Positions 1-9,446 of a stretch of 64,000 bases of DNA are shown in pieces (the first letter of the stretch is position 1; each line of letters opens with the position of its first letter). A model generated the notes under the pieces. The model was given only the letters and a program-made list of their open reading frames with translations, did no database searches and was not told the DNA's origin. The position numbers were made by a program, and so were the translations under genes. This DNA is from Fictibacillus sp. BK138 (lineage in GTDB: Bacteria; Bacillota; Bacilli; Bacillales; Fictibacillaceae): NCBI RefSeq assembly GCF_004216955.1, contig NZ_SGXL01000001.1:2321413-2385412 (forward strand). Reading direction: 5' to 3'.

Positions 1-163
1 CTGTTACTTCATGCTTTTTCAAGAAATCTCTTTCTTTGGAAAGTGTGGTCTCAAGTCTTGGTGCTACAACTGCTGAAGACTCTTTTTTATCAAATATTAA
101 TAAATTCATAACAAGCAGGAGGACAATCATTATGCCAGCCGCTATCCACTTCAATTTATTCAT
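1..163 (-). CDS. Efflux adaptor (membrane fusion) protein, N-terminal part, YknX-like
   Basis: Only the first 54 codons lie in the window; the gene continues past the left edge. The visible N-terminus begins MNKLKWIAAGIMI and forms one hydrophobic anchor (about residues 5-22) followed by a polar stretch, as in membrane-anchored periplasmic-adaptor-like subunits of ABC exporters. The ATG at 163 is preceded by an AAGGGGG ribosome binding site that overlaps the stop codon of the upstream Yip1 gene, so the two are translationally linked. The Yip1-then-adaptor order resembles yknW-yknX of Bacillus subtilis, which is the main reason for the call; the diagnostic domains are outside the window. Confidence 0.5.
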   Translation of the reverse strand, partial: MNKLKWIAAGIMIVLLLVMNLLIFDKKESSAVVAPRLETTLSKERDFLKKHEVT

Positions 164-175
164 ATGCCAGCCCCC

Positions 176-847
176 TTAGACCAATTGTCCGCTGACTAAT
201 GCAGCATATAAGGAATATAAAAGAATCCAGAAAACAGATCCACCGATTGTAACGGCTAGACAATAGCTTTTTGCTTTAAATGATAACTGTCTTAACGCAA
301 AGTAGATGACAACTGCACCCCATACGTTAAATACATTGATCAGATTCAAAAACTCCTGCCAAAAACCATGCTTAAAAAATAATACACCTGCGAATCCAAA
401 ACCTAACGGCTGAACAACTTCTTCAGCACCTATTGCAAATTGAAACGGAAGCTCGAATGCTAATCCAATTAAAAAAAGCACATAGACAACGCTCATCACA
501 TAAAAAAGAGCTTTGTAGCCTATATCTCGAAAGAATGCATATAAAAATAAAGTTCCAGCCTGCAGAATAAGAAACGGTACAATAATGCCCCAAACTCCTC
601 CGGCTAAAGAAATTAAAAATCTGAGGAGTTCTTGCTCGGCTCCTGAAAGTTTTGCTGCTTCTACGAATGAAATGGTTTTAAAAGATGGATATGCTGCAAA
701 AAAGGATAGCGCATGAAGCAATCCGCTGACCGCTAAAATCGCAATAAACCTGATCCAGAATCCTTCTTTTTCTTTCCACTCTTTATAAGATGAAAAATAT
801 GTATAAGGCTTTGTTAAAGCAGGAATAAATTGAGCTCTTCCTGTCAT
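176..847 (-). CDS. Yip1-family integral membrane protein (YknW-like)
   Basis: This 223-residue protein has a short cytoplasmic N-terminus and about five hydrophobic segments (roughly residues 30-55, 80-105, 112-135, 145-165 and 170-220). The pattern and length fit the Yip1 domain family of bacterial membrane proteins. It is the first visible gene of a leftward operon whose next gene starts 12 bases downstream and looks like an export adaptor, so a helper role in an ABC export system, as for YknW with YknXYZ, is a reasonable inference. The family assignment rests on topology and context rather than on a catalytic motif. Confidence 0.6.
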   Translation of the reverse strand: MTGRAQFIPALTKPYTYFSSYKEWKEKEGFWIRFIAILAVSGLLHALSFFAAYPSFKTISFVEAAKLSGAEQELLRFLISLAGGVWGIIVPFLILQAGTLFLYAFFRDIGYKALFYVMSVVYVLFLIGLAFELPFQFAIGAEEVVQPLGFGFAGVLFFKHGFWQEFLNLINVFNVWGAVVIYFALRQLSFKAKSYCLAVTIGGSVFWILLYSLYAALVSGQLV

Positions 848-949
848 ACGGCCTCCCCCTTCTCTCTCTGTTTATCTGTCTATCGTAACACAATTTTTTA
901 CTCATAATGACAATTTCTGACTCATTTTTTCAAAAATAGGCACTTCTCC

Positions 950-978
950 GTATAAATGCCTTTATTCCGCAAAAACTA
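950..978 (+). promoter_or_regulatory. Possible SigG-type promoter for the ger operon
   Basis: GTATA at 950-954 and AAAACTA at 972-978 are separated by 17 bases and resemble forespore SigG elements (loose match to the -10). Germinant receptor operons are normally SigG-dependent, so this is where such a promoter is expected, 35 bases before gerA. The match is imperfect and is offered as a suggestion. Confidence 0.3.
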
Positions 979-1012
979 AGGCAAACTACAACAGAATCGG
1001 GATGAGGTCTAT

Positions 1013-2605
1013 ATGACTTTTTTTAAGAAACCTAAAAAGCTAGTACAAACAAAAAATGCACCGGAAAATCAAGATAGTTCTCATGAGACCAATTCACAAG
1101 ATAGTTCTCAACAGACCCATTCACAGGAAAGCCAGCCTGGCGGGGTTCAAAATCTTAGTCTAAATGAAATTTTAACGAAGGTTAAAGAACCTTTCTCTGC
1201 AACTGAAGATTTATTGACACATGAGATTGAGCTTCCATCTGATAAAAGCCGGATAGCTCTTCTTTATATTGAATCCATTGTCGATAAACAGCTTGTACAG
1301 AGCATGATCTTAAATCCATTGTTTGTGACAGATAAAGAAATCAACTTTAATTCTTTTAAACAGATGGCGAGTATTGATCTAAAGAAGCACACTGAAATGA
1401 AACAAGTACAGGAGCTGCTCCTGCAATCAAACACGCTTATATTTACTGATGACACAACTTGTTTTTATGCCATGTCAACACCTGTGAAGACCCAAAGAGA
1501 TATAACAGAACCAGATAATGAAACCATCATTCGTGGCGCCCATGAAGGTTTCATAGAAAACCTGTCAATGAATCTGGCACTGGTACGTAAACGGTTAAAA
1601 ACGCCAAGACTGACTGTTAAATACCTCCAAGTTGGTAAAGAGACTCATACCACCATTGCTTTATTATATGTTGATAATATTGCAAATCCTGAACATGTAA
1701 AGGAAGTGGAAAAAAGAATTAAATCCATTGAGGCTGATGCGGTTTATACTCCTGGAAATATTGAGGAGAGCATCGAAGACAAGCCATTCAGTTTTTTTCC
1801 GCAGATGCTCAGTACCGAACGCCCAGACCGTGTGGCGGCAAATTTAATGGAAGGCAGAGTAGCTCTTGTATACGACACATCACCTACAGCGCACGTCATG
1901 CCTGTAAATTTCTTTTCGTTTTATCAATCCGTAGATGATTACAATAAAAGATGGCATATTGGTTCATTCTTCCGTTTTGTTCGAATCATGGGATTTTTTA
2001 TCGCTATGGGTTTGCCTGCAGTATATATCGCAATCGTTTCATTTCATTTTGAGGTCATACCGTTCGGTCTCATTTTACTGATAAAAAGCTCACTTGAGGA
2101 TATTCCTTATCCACCTTTATTCGAAGCACTTCTGATGGAGCTGACGATTGAATTAATCCGAGAAGCTTCTATCAGACTTCCAACAAGGATCGGTTCCACC
2201 ATTGCTATCGTTGGTGGTCTCGTAATCGGTGATGCAGTCGTAAAAGCAGGACTTGTATCAAATTTAATGATTATCGTTGTGGCGATTACCGCCATTGCGG
2301 CTTACATCGTTCCGTCAAACGAGATGAGTGCCGCAGTTCGTATATTACGTTTTCCGTTCATGGTGGCGGCTGCTACTTTAGGCTTTTTAGGAATCGTATT
2401 TGGTTTTCTGATTCTTATCTTTCATTTATGCAAACTTTATACGTTTGGGTCGCCTTATTTTGCACCAATCGCACCGCTGAACCTAGCAGATTTAAAAGAT
2501 GCGTTCATACGTGCTCCCTTCTGGAAACAAAACACTCGGCCTAAAGATGTGACTGCACAAAAAGTGGATAATGCTAACCATACTCGAAAGTGGGATAAAT
2601 CATGA
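1013..2605 (+). CDS. Spore germinant receptor subunit A (GerA family)
   Basis: The 530-residue protein is the A subunit of a Ger-type nutrient receptor in the spore inner membrane. The first 50 residues are polar and carry two near-repeats of SQDSSQQTHSQ type, a low-complexity linker common in GerKA/GerBA proteins. Residues about 60-310 form the soluble N-terminal domain, and residues about 320-490 hold the membrane segments, including the conserved PFGLILL and PSNEMSAAVRILRFP stretches. It overlaps the B subunit gene by four bases (ATGA). Expression in the forespore is expected. The germinant recognised cannot be read from the sequence, so no gene letter is given. Confidence 0.95.
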   Translation: MTFFKKPKKLVQTKNAPENQDSSHETNSQDSSQQTHSQESQPGGVQNLSLNEILTKVKEPFSATEDLLTHEIELPSDKSRIALLYIESIVDKQLVQSMILNPLFVTDKEINFNSFKQMASIDLKKHTEMKQVQELLLQSNTLIFTDDTTCFYAMSTPVKTQRDITEPDNETIIRGAHEGFIENLSMNLALVRKRLKTPRLTVKYLQVGKETHTTIALLYVDNIANPEHVKEVEKRIKSIEADAVYTPGNIEESIEDKPFSFFPQMLSTERPDRVAANLMEGRVALVYDTSPTAHVMPVNFFSFYQSVDDYNKRWHIGSFFRFVRIMGFFIAMGLPAVYIAIVSFHFEVIPFGLILLIKSSLEDIPYPPLFEALLMELTIELIREASIRLPTRIGSTIAIVGGLVIGDAVVKAGLVSNLMIIVVAITAIAAYIVPSNEMSAAVRILRFPFMVAAATLGFLGIVFGFLILIFHLCKLYTFGSPYFAPIAPLNLADLKDAFIRAPFWKQNTRPKDVTAQKVDNANHTRKWDKS

Positions 2606-3696
2606 ATAGTCACACGATCACACATAGACAACTATTCTTTTTGATTGTTCAGACACAAATCGGTGTCGGTGTATTATCTTTGCCTTTTTCATTATTTACT
2701 AAGGCAAAAATTGATGGATGGATTTCGCTGATTATTGCAGGCTTGTTCATCCAATTTTCTATTTTGGCGATTTGGAAATTATGTGACAGATTTCCGCACA
2801 ACACGATTTATGAGATACTTCCAAAATTAATGGGGAAGAACTTAGGTCTTGTGTTCAACTTTATCTACACCCTGCATTTCGCGTTCATTTCAATTTTAAT
2901 CTTAATCATGTATAACAGCATTGTTGGTAAATGGATTCTATTTGAAACACCGCATTGGGTGATTATTTTTATTATGACTGCTGTTGGATATTATTTTATT
3001 ACTAGTTCGCCTAGGGAAATTGCTAGATTTTTTGTAATCGTTACTCCGCTATTAATCGTATTGTTCGTTTTTATCTTATACGCTTATACAGATGTTCACC
3101 TTCTGTATATCTTTCCAGTTGGGCAGACTGGAATGCTTACGATTATTAAGAGCTCATCAGATGCTGTCGTTGCATTGCTCGGATTTGATGCATCACTTGT
3201 ATTTTTAGCTTACTCGAACGGGACACCGGCAAAAAATATAAAAGTCATCTCGTTCGCGTCTTTTTGTATAACAGTCCTTTATGCATTTATCGTTTTTACC
3301 ACTTATATTTTTTTTAACCCTGCAGAAATCATAATTGTGCCAGAACCTGTATTATATATGCTTAAAGCTTTTTCATTCTCGATTATTGAAAGAACCGACT
3401 TGGTTTTCCTTTCAATATGGATCATCTCTGTGGCTACTTCGTTCATCAGTTATTTATTTATTGCTGCAAAAGGTGTTCAAACACTATTTGGACTAAATGA
3501 TCATCAAAAAGGTGCGCCATATGTTGCTATTTTTTGTGCCGTAATTGCCATCATTCCAAATGAAAAGCTTGAAGTATTGATGTGGAATAAGTATATAAGC
3601 CTTACATCTCTTATTTTTTCCGCTCTATTCCCAATTGTTCTATTACTAATAGCTGTACTAAGGAAAAAACAGGAGAAAGGAGCGGCATCTTCATGA
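2602..3696 (+). CDS. Spore germinant receptor subunit B (GerB family)
   Basis: At 364 residues with about ten hydrophobic segments this is the B subunit of the receptor, a member of the APC-like GerAB/ArcD/ProY transporter family that forms the ligand-binding membrane component. The N-terminal motif QTQIGVGVLSLPF (residues about 12-24) is the broken-helix glycine-rich segment characteristic of the family. Its start overlaps gerA and its stop overlaps gerC, each by ATGA, so the three subunits are translationally coupled. Length and topology are normal for the family. Confidence 0.95.
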   Translation: MNSHTITHRQLFFLIVQTQIGVGVLSLPFSLFTKAKIDGWISLIIAGLFIQFSILAIWKLCDRFPHNTIYEILPKLMGKNLGLVFNFIYTLHFAFISILILIMYNSIVGKWILFETPHWVIIFIMTAVGYYFITSSPREIARFFVIVTPLLIVLFVFILYAYTDVHLLYIFPVGQTGMLTIIKSSSDAVVALLGFDASLVFLAYSNGTPAKNIKVISFASFCITVLYAFIVFTTYIFFNPAEIIIVPEPVLYMLKAFSFSIIERTDLVFLSIWIISVATSFISYLFIAAKGVQTLFGLNDHQKGAPYVAIFCAVIAIIPNEKLEVLMWNKYISLTSLIFSALFPIVLLLIAVLRKKQEKGAASS

Positions 3697-4814
3697 GAAA
3701 AATTCTATCTCTTCTTCCCGTTCTGCTTCTTTTAACTGGCTGCTGGGATCAAGCGATGCTTAACCAAACGAAGCTTATTACTGCTGGCGGCTTTGATTAT
3801 ACAAAGGATGGAAAAGTGTTAACTACAGCAGCTGTTCCTCAATCTGTTGCAGCAGAAGCTGGACAAGGAAACATTGTTAATCAAATATTCTCAGCTTCAG
3901 GCAACACTGCTCGACAGAGCCGGTTACGACTTGATAGAAGAGTAGCAGAACGACTTGATGCTTCTAAAAACCAAATCATTCTTTTCGGAGAAGCTGCTGC
4001 AAAAAAAGATATTTATCAGCTTTTAGATGTTTTTTACCGTGACCCCAAATCAGCTTTGAATGCGAAGTTAGCCGTTGCAAAAGGAAAAGCCTCTGATGTC
4101 ATCAGCACAAGGTTTGAGGAACCTAAAATGTCCTCAGGCGTTGGGGAATACTTAAGAGATTCCATTCGCAGTGCCGAAGAATCTGCTACCGTTCCAAAAG
4201 AAAATATACAGACGGTTTGTCCCGTCATGTTTGATCCAGGACAAGATTTCGCACTCCCCTATCTAGAGCCTTTAAAAAAAACAGTCAGTATCCGTGGTGT
4301 AGCTTTATTTCATGAACATAAAATGGTGGGAACCATAAGAGAACCTTTATCTGTGACATATACAATGCTTACCGGAGAAAAACATACGATCGCCATGAGC
4401 ACAACGAAAAAAATCTTCACCAACAAAAAACCAGAATTAATGAATTATGTAACGTTTAAGGTTAAAAAGAATAAGCGTTCTTTTAATATTGATGTAACAC
4501 CAGAAGGGAAGGTTTCTGCAGAAATAAAATTAAAAATGAAAGTTGTAGTAACGGAGTATCCTAGAGATAACTTGGCTACACCTGGCGAAGTGGAAAATGT
4601 TGAAAAACGGCTTTCAAAAAAGCTTACAAAAGATGCGAACAAAGTAATACAAAAACTTCAAAAGATGAACAGCGATCCGTATGGAGTCGGAAGACATGTG
4701 ATGGCCTATCATTATCCAGTCTGGGAGAAGTTAAACTGGAAAGAAGTATATCCGAAAATTGATTTTAAAGCTTCGATAGATGTTGATGTGATCGGACATG
4801 GTATTATCGAATAA
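3693..4814 (+). CDS. Spore germinant receptor subunit C lipoprotein (GerC family)
   Basis: The 373-residue product starts with a lipoprotein signal peptide; the lipobox LLTGC places the lipidated cysteine at residue 17 and is followed by the family hallmark WDQ. The rest is the Ger(x)C extracytoplasmic domain, with the usual RLDRRVAERL and PLKKTVSIRG-type segments. It completes a standard A-B-C receptor operon. The stop codon is followed two bases later by a strong hairpin terminator shared with the convergent sbcC gene. Confidence 0.95.
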   Translation: MRKILSLLPVLLLLTGCWDQAMLNQTKLITAGGFDYTKDGKVLTTAAVPQSVAAEAGQGNIVNQIFSASGNTARQSRLRLDRRVAERLDASKNQIILFGEAAAKKDIYQLLDVFYRDPKSALNAKLAVAKGKASDVISTRFEEPKMSSGVGEYLRDSIRSAEESATVPKENIQTVCPVMFDPGQDFALPYLEPLKKTVSIRGVALFHEHKMVGTIREPLSVTYTMLTGEKHTIAMSTTKKIFTNKKPELMNYVTFKVKKNKRSFNIDVTPEGKVSAEIKLKMKVVVTEYPRDNLATPGEVENVEKRLSKKLTKDANKVIQKLQKMNSDPYGVGRHVMAYHYPVWEKLNWKEVYPKIDFKASIDVDVIGHGIIE

Positions 4815-4815
4815 A

Positions 4816-4851
4816 GAAAGGGTTCAAGGCATGATTACCTTGAACCCTTTC
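4816..4851. terminator. Bidirectional terminator between gerC and sbcC
   Basis: A perfect 14-bp stem (GAAAGGGTTCAAGG with its complement CCTTGAACCCTTTC) and an 8-nt loop fill the 39-bp gap between the convergent genes. The ends are A/T-rich on both sides, so it can serve both operons. Confidence 0.85.
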
Positions 4852-4853
4852 TA

Positions 4854-7800
4854 TTATAGCTGATCCAGTCTTACCTTAGTCCCATTACCAGAGTGTTCAG
4901 CTGGTTCTACTATAAGACGCTTTGTCAATCTGGCCTTTAACTCAGGTACGTGTGATATAACACCAATCGCAAAGTTTTCCATCTGAACTTTTTCAAGTGC
5001 TGTTACAACCGTATCAAGAAGATCTTGATCGAGCGTTCCAAATCCTTCATCTAAGAAGAAGAATTGAAGCGGGAACTTACCTCTTAACTGTATTTGTGCG
5101 GATAAGGATAGTGCTAATGCGAGTGAAGTCAAGAACGTCTCTCCTCCAGATAGAGAAGTAACCGGCCTCTTGATTCCTCCATTTGCATCATCCCGAATAA
5201 CAAAACCGCTGTTGGAATCAACTTCGATCGCATAACGACCTCTTGTGAGCTTAGAAAGCCTGCTTGAAGCATCACGCGTGACATGAATGAGCTGCTCTTC
5301 AGCCATGAATTCAACAAACGCGTTTCCTCTAAATACGCTTTGAAGCTTTCCAAGTCTCTCCAGCAGTGCTGATACTTTTTGCTTTTCTTCTTCCAGCTCT
5401 TTGAATCGAGCGTGATTTTTTTCGATTGTAATCCAGTTCTGTTTTGCCTGACCTACAGCTTCCCTCGTCGCATCTGCTTCTAGCTTCCGTTCATTTAAAG
5501 CTGTTTGCTGTTGAAGCATCTCTTCTTCAGTAATCGGGCTGTCAGGAAGTTTTGCTTTTAATGCTTCAATAGCTGCTTTTACCTCTTTGCACTGATCAGA
5601 ATAGATCGTGAGCTGATCTTCCCATTTTTGTTGAGAAGCTTCATCTCTAACAGACTCTGAATACTCTTCAAAACTGTTGAAAATTGAATTTTGCAGCTTC
5701 TCATTCCATTGGGCATGAGCTTTCTCGCTTCTTTTGAGAGCATCTTCAAAACGCTGCAGAATGGAATGAAATGCTTTGTCAGCTTCCAAAAATAGTTTTC
5801 GTGAACGTTCATATTGTTCTACAGTATCCTTATATGCGGTCGCAACTGTTTTCAGCTGTTTATCGACGGCTTCATATTGTTCACTTGCTTTGTTATCACC
5901 TAAACGGTCCAATAGCTTTTCTTTAAGATGCTGAATATCTTTATTCAACATTTTGATCTGATTCTTACTTGTGTTTATGGAGAACTCAAGTTTTCTGTTC
6001 TCTTCTTTTCGTTTTTCTATTTTACTGATTTGTTTTTCAAGAAAATCCATAGCTACTTTAAGGCTTTCTTGAATCTCACTCTGCCTTGTTTCACGCTGTT
6101 CAAACTCTTCTTTTACTTCATTCAGGTTATCTAACTCAAAAGATATTTCTGCCTCTTTCCATTCAGTTGAAATCTCTTCTTTAGACTTTTTATTAGCTGT
6201 TAGTTTTTGTTGAAGCTCATTCACCTGCTTGTCAGCATATTCATAGTTAAACATGAGATGCTCAAACTGCTTTTGCTGTTCGTCAAATCGGGTTGAAAGT
6301 GCATCAAATCTGTTTTCGAGTGAAAGCTGATCTTGAACTGTCCCTTTTACTTTCGTTGAGTGCTCTTTCAGTTTCTCATCATCAAATGTTTTGGCAAATT
6401 TGATACTCTCAGTTACTGCAGCATCACTGGCTGCAGCTGTTTCCTCGCTTGGTATATTCATCTTTGACCAGATTTTATCTGACAATTTTTCAAGCGTTTC
6501 TGAAAGATGCAATAAATCACGGTGCTTATTTTGCAAAGTAACTTTTGCAGCTTCTAAGAACTCTATTTTGTCATCGTTACTTTCAAAGTCATCTTTTGAT
6601 TCATTAAACGGATAAGGGTGAACAGTCGAGCCGCAAACCGAACATGGCTCGTTCTCTTCCAACTGCGAAGATAGCTGGGCAGCCAGATGCTTAATCTTAC
6701 ATTTTTCCTGGTGCTCTTTTTCCCGTTTAAGTGTTTCGTGTAATGAAAGAGACAGACTTTCGTTTTCTCTCATCGCATTTTGTGCTTCATTATATAAAGA
6801 CAAAACGTCACTTGATAGAGCTTTCCAATTTTCGATGCTAGTGCTGATCGTGCCCTTTACATGTTTTATGTTTTGGTTCATCTTTTCCAGGTTTTCTACT
6901 GCTTGTTTAAGCTCGTTTTGAATACTTTGTTCTTCATTTTGTAAGCTTTGAAAACGCTGTGAGAGCAATAGAGCAGACTGCAATACCGATCGTTCTTTAT
7001 GATTGATCTCAATCGCCGTTAATTCTTCTTTTAAAGAACTTTGTTTGTTCTTTCCTTTTTCAAGCAAGCCAATCGCATCTTCTTCAGATTTTTTTCCAAT
7101 GGAATAAGAGCTTTCCATTTCAGAAAGTTTTATGGTTTCTTTCTGAAGCTCTGCTTCCTTTTCATTGAGATCTTTTTCCCACTGAAAAGCTTCTTCTAAT
7201 ACACTGAGTCTTCTAATTAATTCTGGCTCTTCTTTTTCTTTTGTTTCTTTCGTTTGTTCGTACTGTTTCTCATGTTCAACAAAAAGCTTTTTGAGCTTTT
7301 CGGCATTTTGTTCAAGCTGTTCTTTTTCCGTGCCAAGTTCCTTTTTAACCCTGTTGGATTCAAGCCATTCTTCTGCATATGGTGTAAGACGGTCAGCCAT
7401 TACTGCTTTTTTATGAAATTGCTTCAGCTGTTCCATTTCAGGCAATTGCAAGTCCAGCTCTTTTTGCCTTAAAAGAAGTTTTTCATTTTCTGATTGTGTT
7501 TCCCAAAATGTTTTTTTTAGTTTATATGTTTCTTCTTCTGCTTTTAAAAGTTCTGAAATGTTAACCAGAGCTCGTTCTTTTTCCTTGAGCTGCGACTCCG
7601 CTTCCTGTAAGGCTTCATGTGAAGCATCGCCTAATCCAGATTGTTCTGCTGTAATCTCATTCAGACGGTTCTTTTGTTCATCAGCTCTCTTCTTAAGCTT
7701 TTGATTTAAAACATCGCCATATTTTTCTAACTGAAAAAGACGCTGAAGCATCTGTCTTCTGTCTGCACCTTTTAACGATAAAAATTCAGCAAATTTTCCT

Positions 7801-8258
7801 TGTGGAAGTACAACTGCACGAGTAAAGTCTTCTATCGTAAGGCCTAAAAGTTCTTGAACGAGCTTTGTGACATCCCTTTCTTTGTCAGCGTGTACAACAG
7901 ATTCACCATTAACGGACTCGATCAATCTAGAAGTGCTCGTACGAATCGTATGTTCACCTGTTCTTTTGTAGGAACGTTCAACCGTGTAGTTTTTTTCGGC
8001 ATCACCTTGACCTAACTGAAACGAAAAAGAGACAGAGAGCTTATCTTCAGCCTGATTCATGATTCCATGTGTTCCGCCAGCAGCACGCTCCACTTTACCG
8101 TAAAGCGCTAGTGTTACGGCATCCAGAATCGTTGATTTTCCGCTACCTGTTGGTCCAAAAATCCCAAAGACTCCACCCGAACAAAGCTCACTAAAAGGTA
8201 TAGTCTGTGGTTCACGAAAGCTTTGGAGTCCAGAAACATTTAAATGTAGTGGTCTCAT
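4854..8258 (-). CDS. sbcC: Exonuclease subunit SbcC (Rad50-like ATPase)
   Basis: SbcC is the SMC-like ATPase of the SbcCD nuclease, which cleaves hairpins and processes DNA ends. The 1134-residue protein shows Walker A GPTGSGKST near residue 35, two long coiled coils, a zinc hook CSVC near residue 541, the ABC signature SLSGGETF near 1040 and Walker B FFFLDEGFGTLD shortly after. The gene overlaps sbcD by four bases (ATGA), consistent with a stoichiometric complex. Length and domain order are typical. It is the last gene of the addB-addA-sbcD-sbcC operon. Confidence 0.97.
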   Translation of the reverse strand: MRPLHLNVSGLQSFREPQTIPFSELCSGGVFGIFGPTGSGKSTILDAVTLALYGKVERAAGGTHGIMNQAEDKLSVSFSFQLGQGDAEKNYTVERSYKRTGEHTIRTSTSRLIESVNGESVVHADKERDVTKLVQELLGLTIEDFTRAVVLPQGKFAEFLSLKGADRRQMLQRLFQLEKYGDVLNQKLKKRADEQKNRLNEITAEQSGLGDASHEALQEAESQLKEKERALVNISELLKAEEETYKLKKTFWETQSENEKLLLRQKELDLQLPEMEQLKQFHKKAVMADRLTPYAEEWLESNRVKKELGTEKEQLEQNAEKLKKLFVEHEKQYEQTKETKEKEEPELIRRLSVLEEAFQWEKDLNEKEAELQKETIKLSEMESSYSIGKKSEEDAIGLLEKGKNKQSSLKEELTAIEINHKERSVLQSALLLSQRFQSLQNEEQSIQNELKQAVENLEKMNQNIKHVKGTISTSIENWKALSSDVLSLYNEAQNAMRENESLSLSLHETLKREKEHQEKCKIKHLAAQLSSQLEENEPCSVCGSTVHPYPFNESKDDFESNDDKIEFLEAAKVTLQNKHRDLLHLSETLEKLSDKIWSKMNIPSEETAAASDAAVTESIKFAKTFDDEKLKEHSTKVKGTVQDQLSLENRFDALSTRFDEQQKQFEHLMFNYEYADKQVNELQQKLTANKKSKEEISTEWKEAEISFELDNLNEVKEEFEQRETRQSEIQESLKVAMDFLEKQISKIEKRKEENRKLEFSINTSKNQIKMLNKDIQHLKEKLLDRLGDNKASEQYEAVDKQLKTVATAYKDTVEQYERSRKLFLEADKAFHSILQRFEDALKRSEKAHAQWNEKLQNSIFNSFEEYSESVRDEASQQKWEDQLTIYSDQCKEVKAAIEALKAKLPDSPITEEEMLQQQTALNERKLEADATREAVGQAKQNWITIEKNHARFKELEEEKQKVSALLERLGKLQSVFRGNAFVEFMAEEQLIHVTRDASSRLSKLTRGRYAIEVDSNSGFVIRDDANGGIKRPVTSLSGGETFLTSLALALSLSAQIQLRGKFPLQFFFLDEGFGTLDQDLLDTVVTALEKVQMENFAIGVISHVPELKARLTKRLIVEPAEHSGNGTKVRLDQL

Positions 8259-9436
8259 CCCGCACTCTCTCCTTCCCCATCCTCTTCGCCTACGAGATCG
8301 AGGAAAAGTGAAATCAGTTCTGGATCAGGTACAGCTCCGCCAGTCTGACGTTTATAAAAAGTCGTAAAAAGCTCATCTACCGGAAGCTTTTGTGTAGAAA
8401 CGCTGATCTCTTCACCTAACTTTTCTGTAAAAACCGGCTTGATATGAACAATACCATCATGTGCTTTTCTGAGTCTTTGAATCTCCTCCATGGATAGAGC
8501 ATCCTGTACATGAACCGACAGATCAATCCAGCAATTGTGATGCAGACCATCCTGAATGCCTTGAAAGACTTCTGAAACACCATTCTTTGCTTCCCATGCT
8601 ACTAGAGGTTTGCCGCATGTTAAGTGGATCTCTTCTACTTTTGCTTTTTGATTTGGTTCAACATCAATAATCGTTACAGATTTAGATTGACCGCTCTCAG
8701 AAAAGCTGTACGATAGCGGAGATCCTGAATAACGTGCTTCTGTTTTAGCCCGCTTGATAATTTGTGGCCTGTGCAGATGGCCAAGTGCTACGTATTGAGC
8801 AGCAGCTGGAAGACTTTCTGCTGCCACCGTGTAAGCTCCGCCAATATGTACGGGACGCTCTGAATCGCTCTCCTTGCTTCCTGCAACATATAGATGACTC
8901 ATTGCGAGGTGTACATTTCCAGGTGTGTATCTAGACGTTATTTCCTTAAAGTAGGAATCTACCCAATCATCATACTGGCTGCGAACGTCAAGTTCTTCAG
9001 CTGATTCACTCAACAGCATCTTCAAACGGGATTCAGACGGATAAGGAAGTGCCGCGATCTCCAGCATCTCTCCAGTCCTGCTGATCGGAACCCTCTGCAG
9101 CTCTAAAGTCGGAAGCCCGACAAGCGTAATGCCCAGCTCCTTCGCTAGCGGAAAAGAAGCCGCGAGTCTGTCTGGATGATCATGGTTTCCAGCTATCGCG
9201 ATAAAAGGACATTCACCTTTTCGGCTGATCCGGGCGAGTGTTTCATAGAACATCTGTTCAGCAGCTGCAGGGGGATTCACCGTATCGAAAACATCCCCTG
9301 CCATGAGAACTGCATCAATTTTTTCTCTGGAAACAATCTCTACTAGTTCATCTAAAAAAGCTTGCTGTTCTTCAAGCCTGCTGCGCCCTTCCAAAGAACG
9401 TCCCAAATGCCAGTCAGCGGTGTGAAGCAATCGCAT
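8255..9436 (-). CDS. sbcD: Exonuclease subunit SbcD (Mre11-like phosphoesterase)
   Basis: SbcD is the metal-dependent nuclease partner of SbcC. The calcineurin-type phosphoesterase motifs are all visible in 393 residues: DWHLG at residues 8-12, AGDVFD near 46, GNHDHPDR near 84 and GHLHRPQ near 220, giving the Asp, His and Asn ligands for two metal ions. The ATG at 9436 follows a GGGGG ribosome binding site and lies ten bases after the addA stop. The order addA-sbcD-sbcC is conserved in Bacillus. Confidence 0.97.
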   Translation of the reverse strand: MRLLHTADWHLGRSLEGRSRLEEQQAFLDELVEIVSREKIDAVLMAGDVFDTVNPPAAAEQMFYETLARISRKGECPFIAIAGNHDHPDRLAASFPLAKELGITLVGLPTLELQRVPISRTGEMLEIAALPYPSESRLKMLLSESAEELDVRSQYDDWVDSYFKEITSRYTPGNVHLAMSHLYVAGSKESDSERPVHIGGAYTVAAESLPAAAQYVALGHLHRPQIIKRAKTEARYSGSPLSYSFSESGQSKSVTIIDVEPNQKAKVEEIHLTCGKPLVAWEAKNGVSEVFQGIQDGLHHNCWIDLSVHVQDALSMEEIQRLRKAHDGIVHIKPVFTEKLGEEISVSTQKLPVDELFTTFYKRQTGGAVPDPELISLFLDLVGEEDGEGESAG

Positions 9437-9446
9437 CGTATCCCCC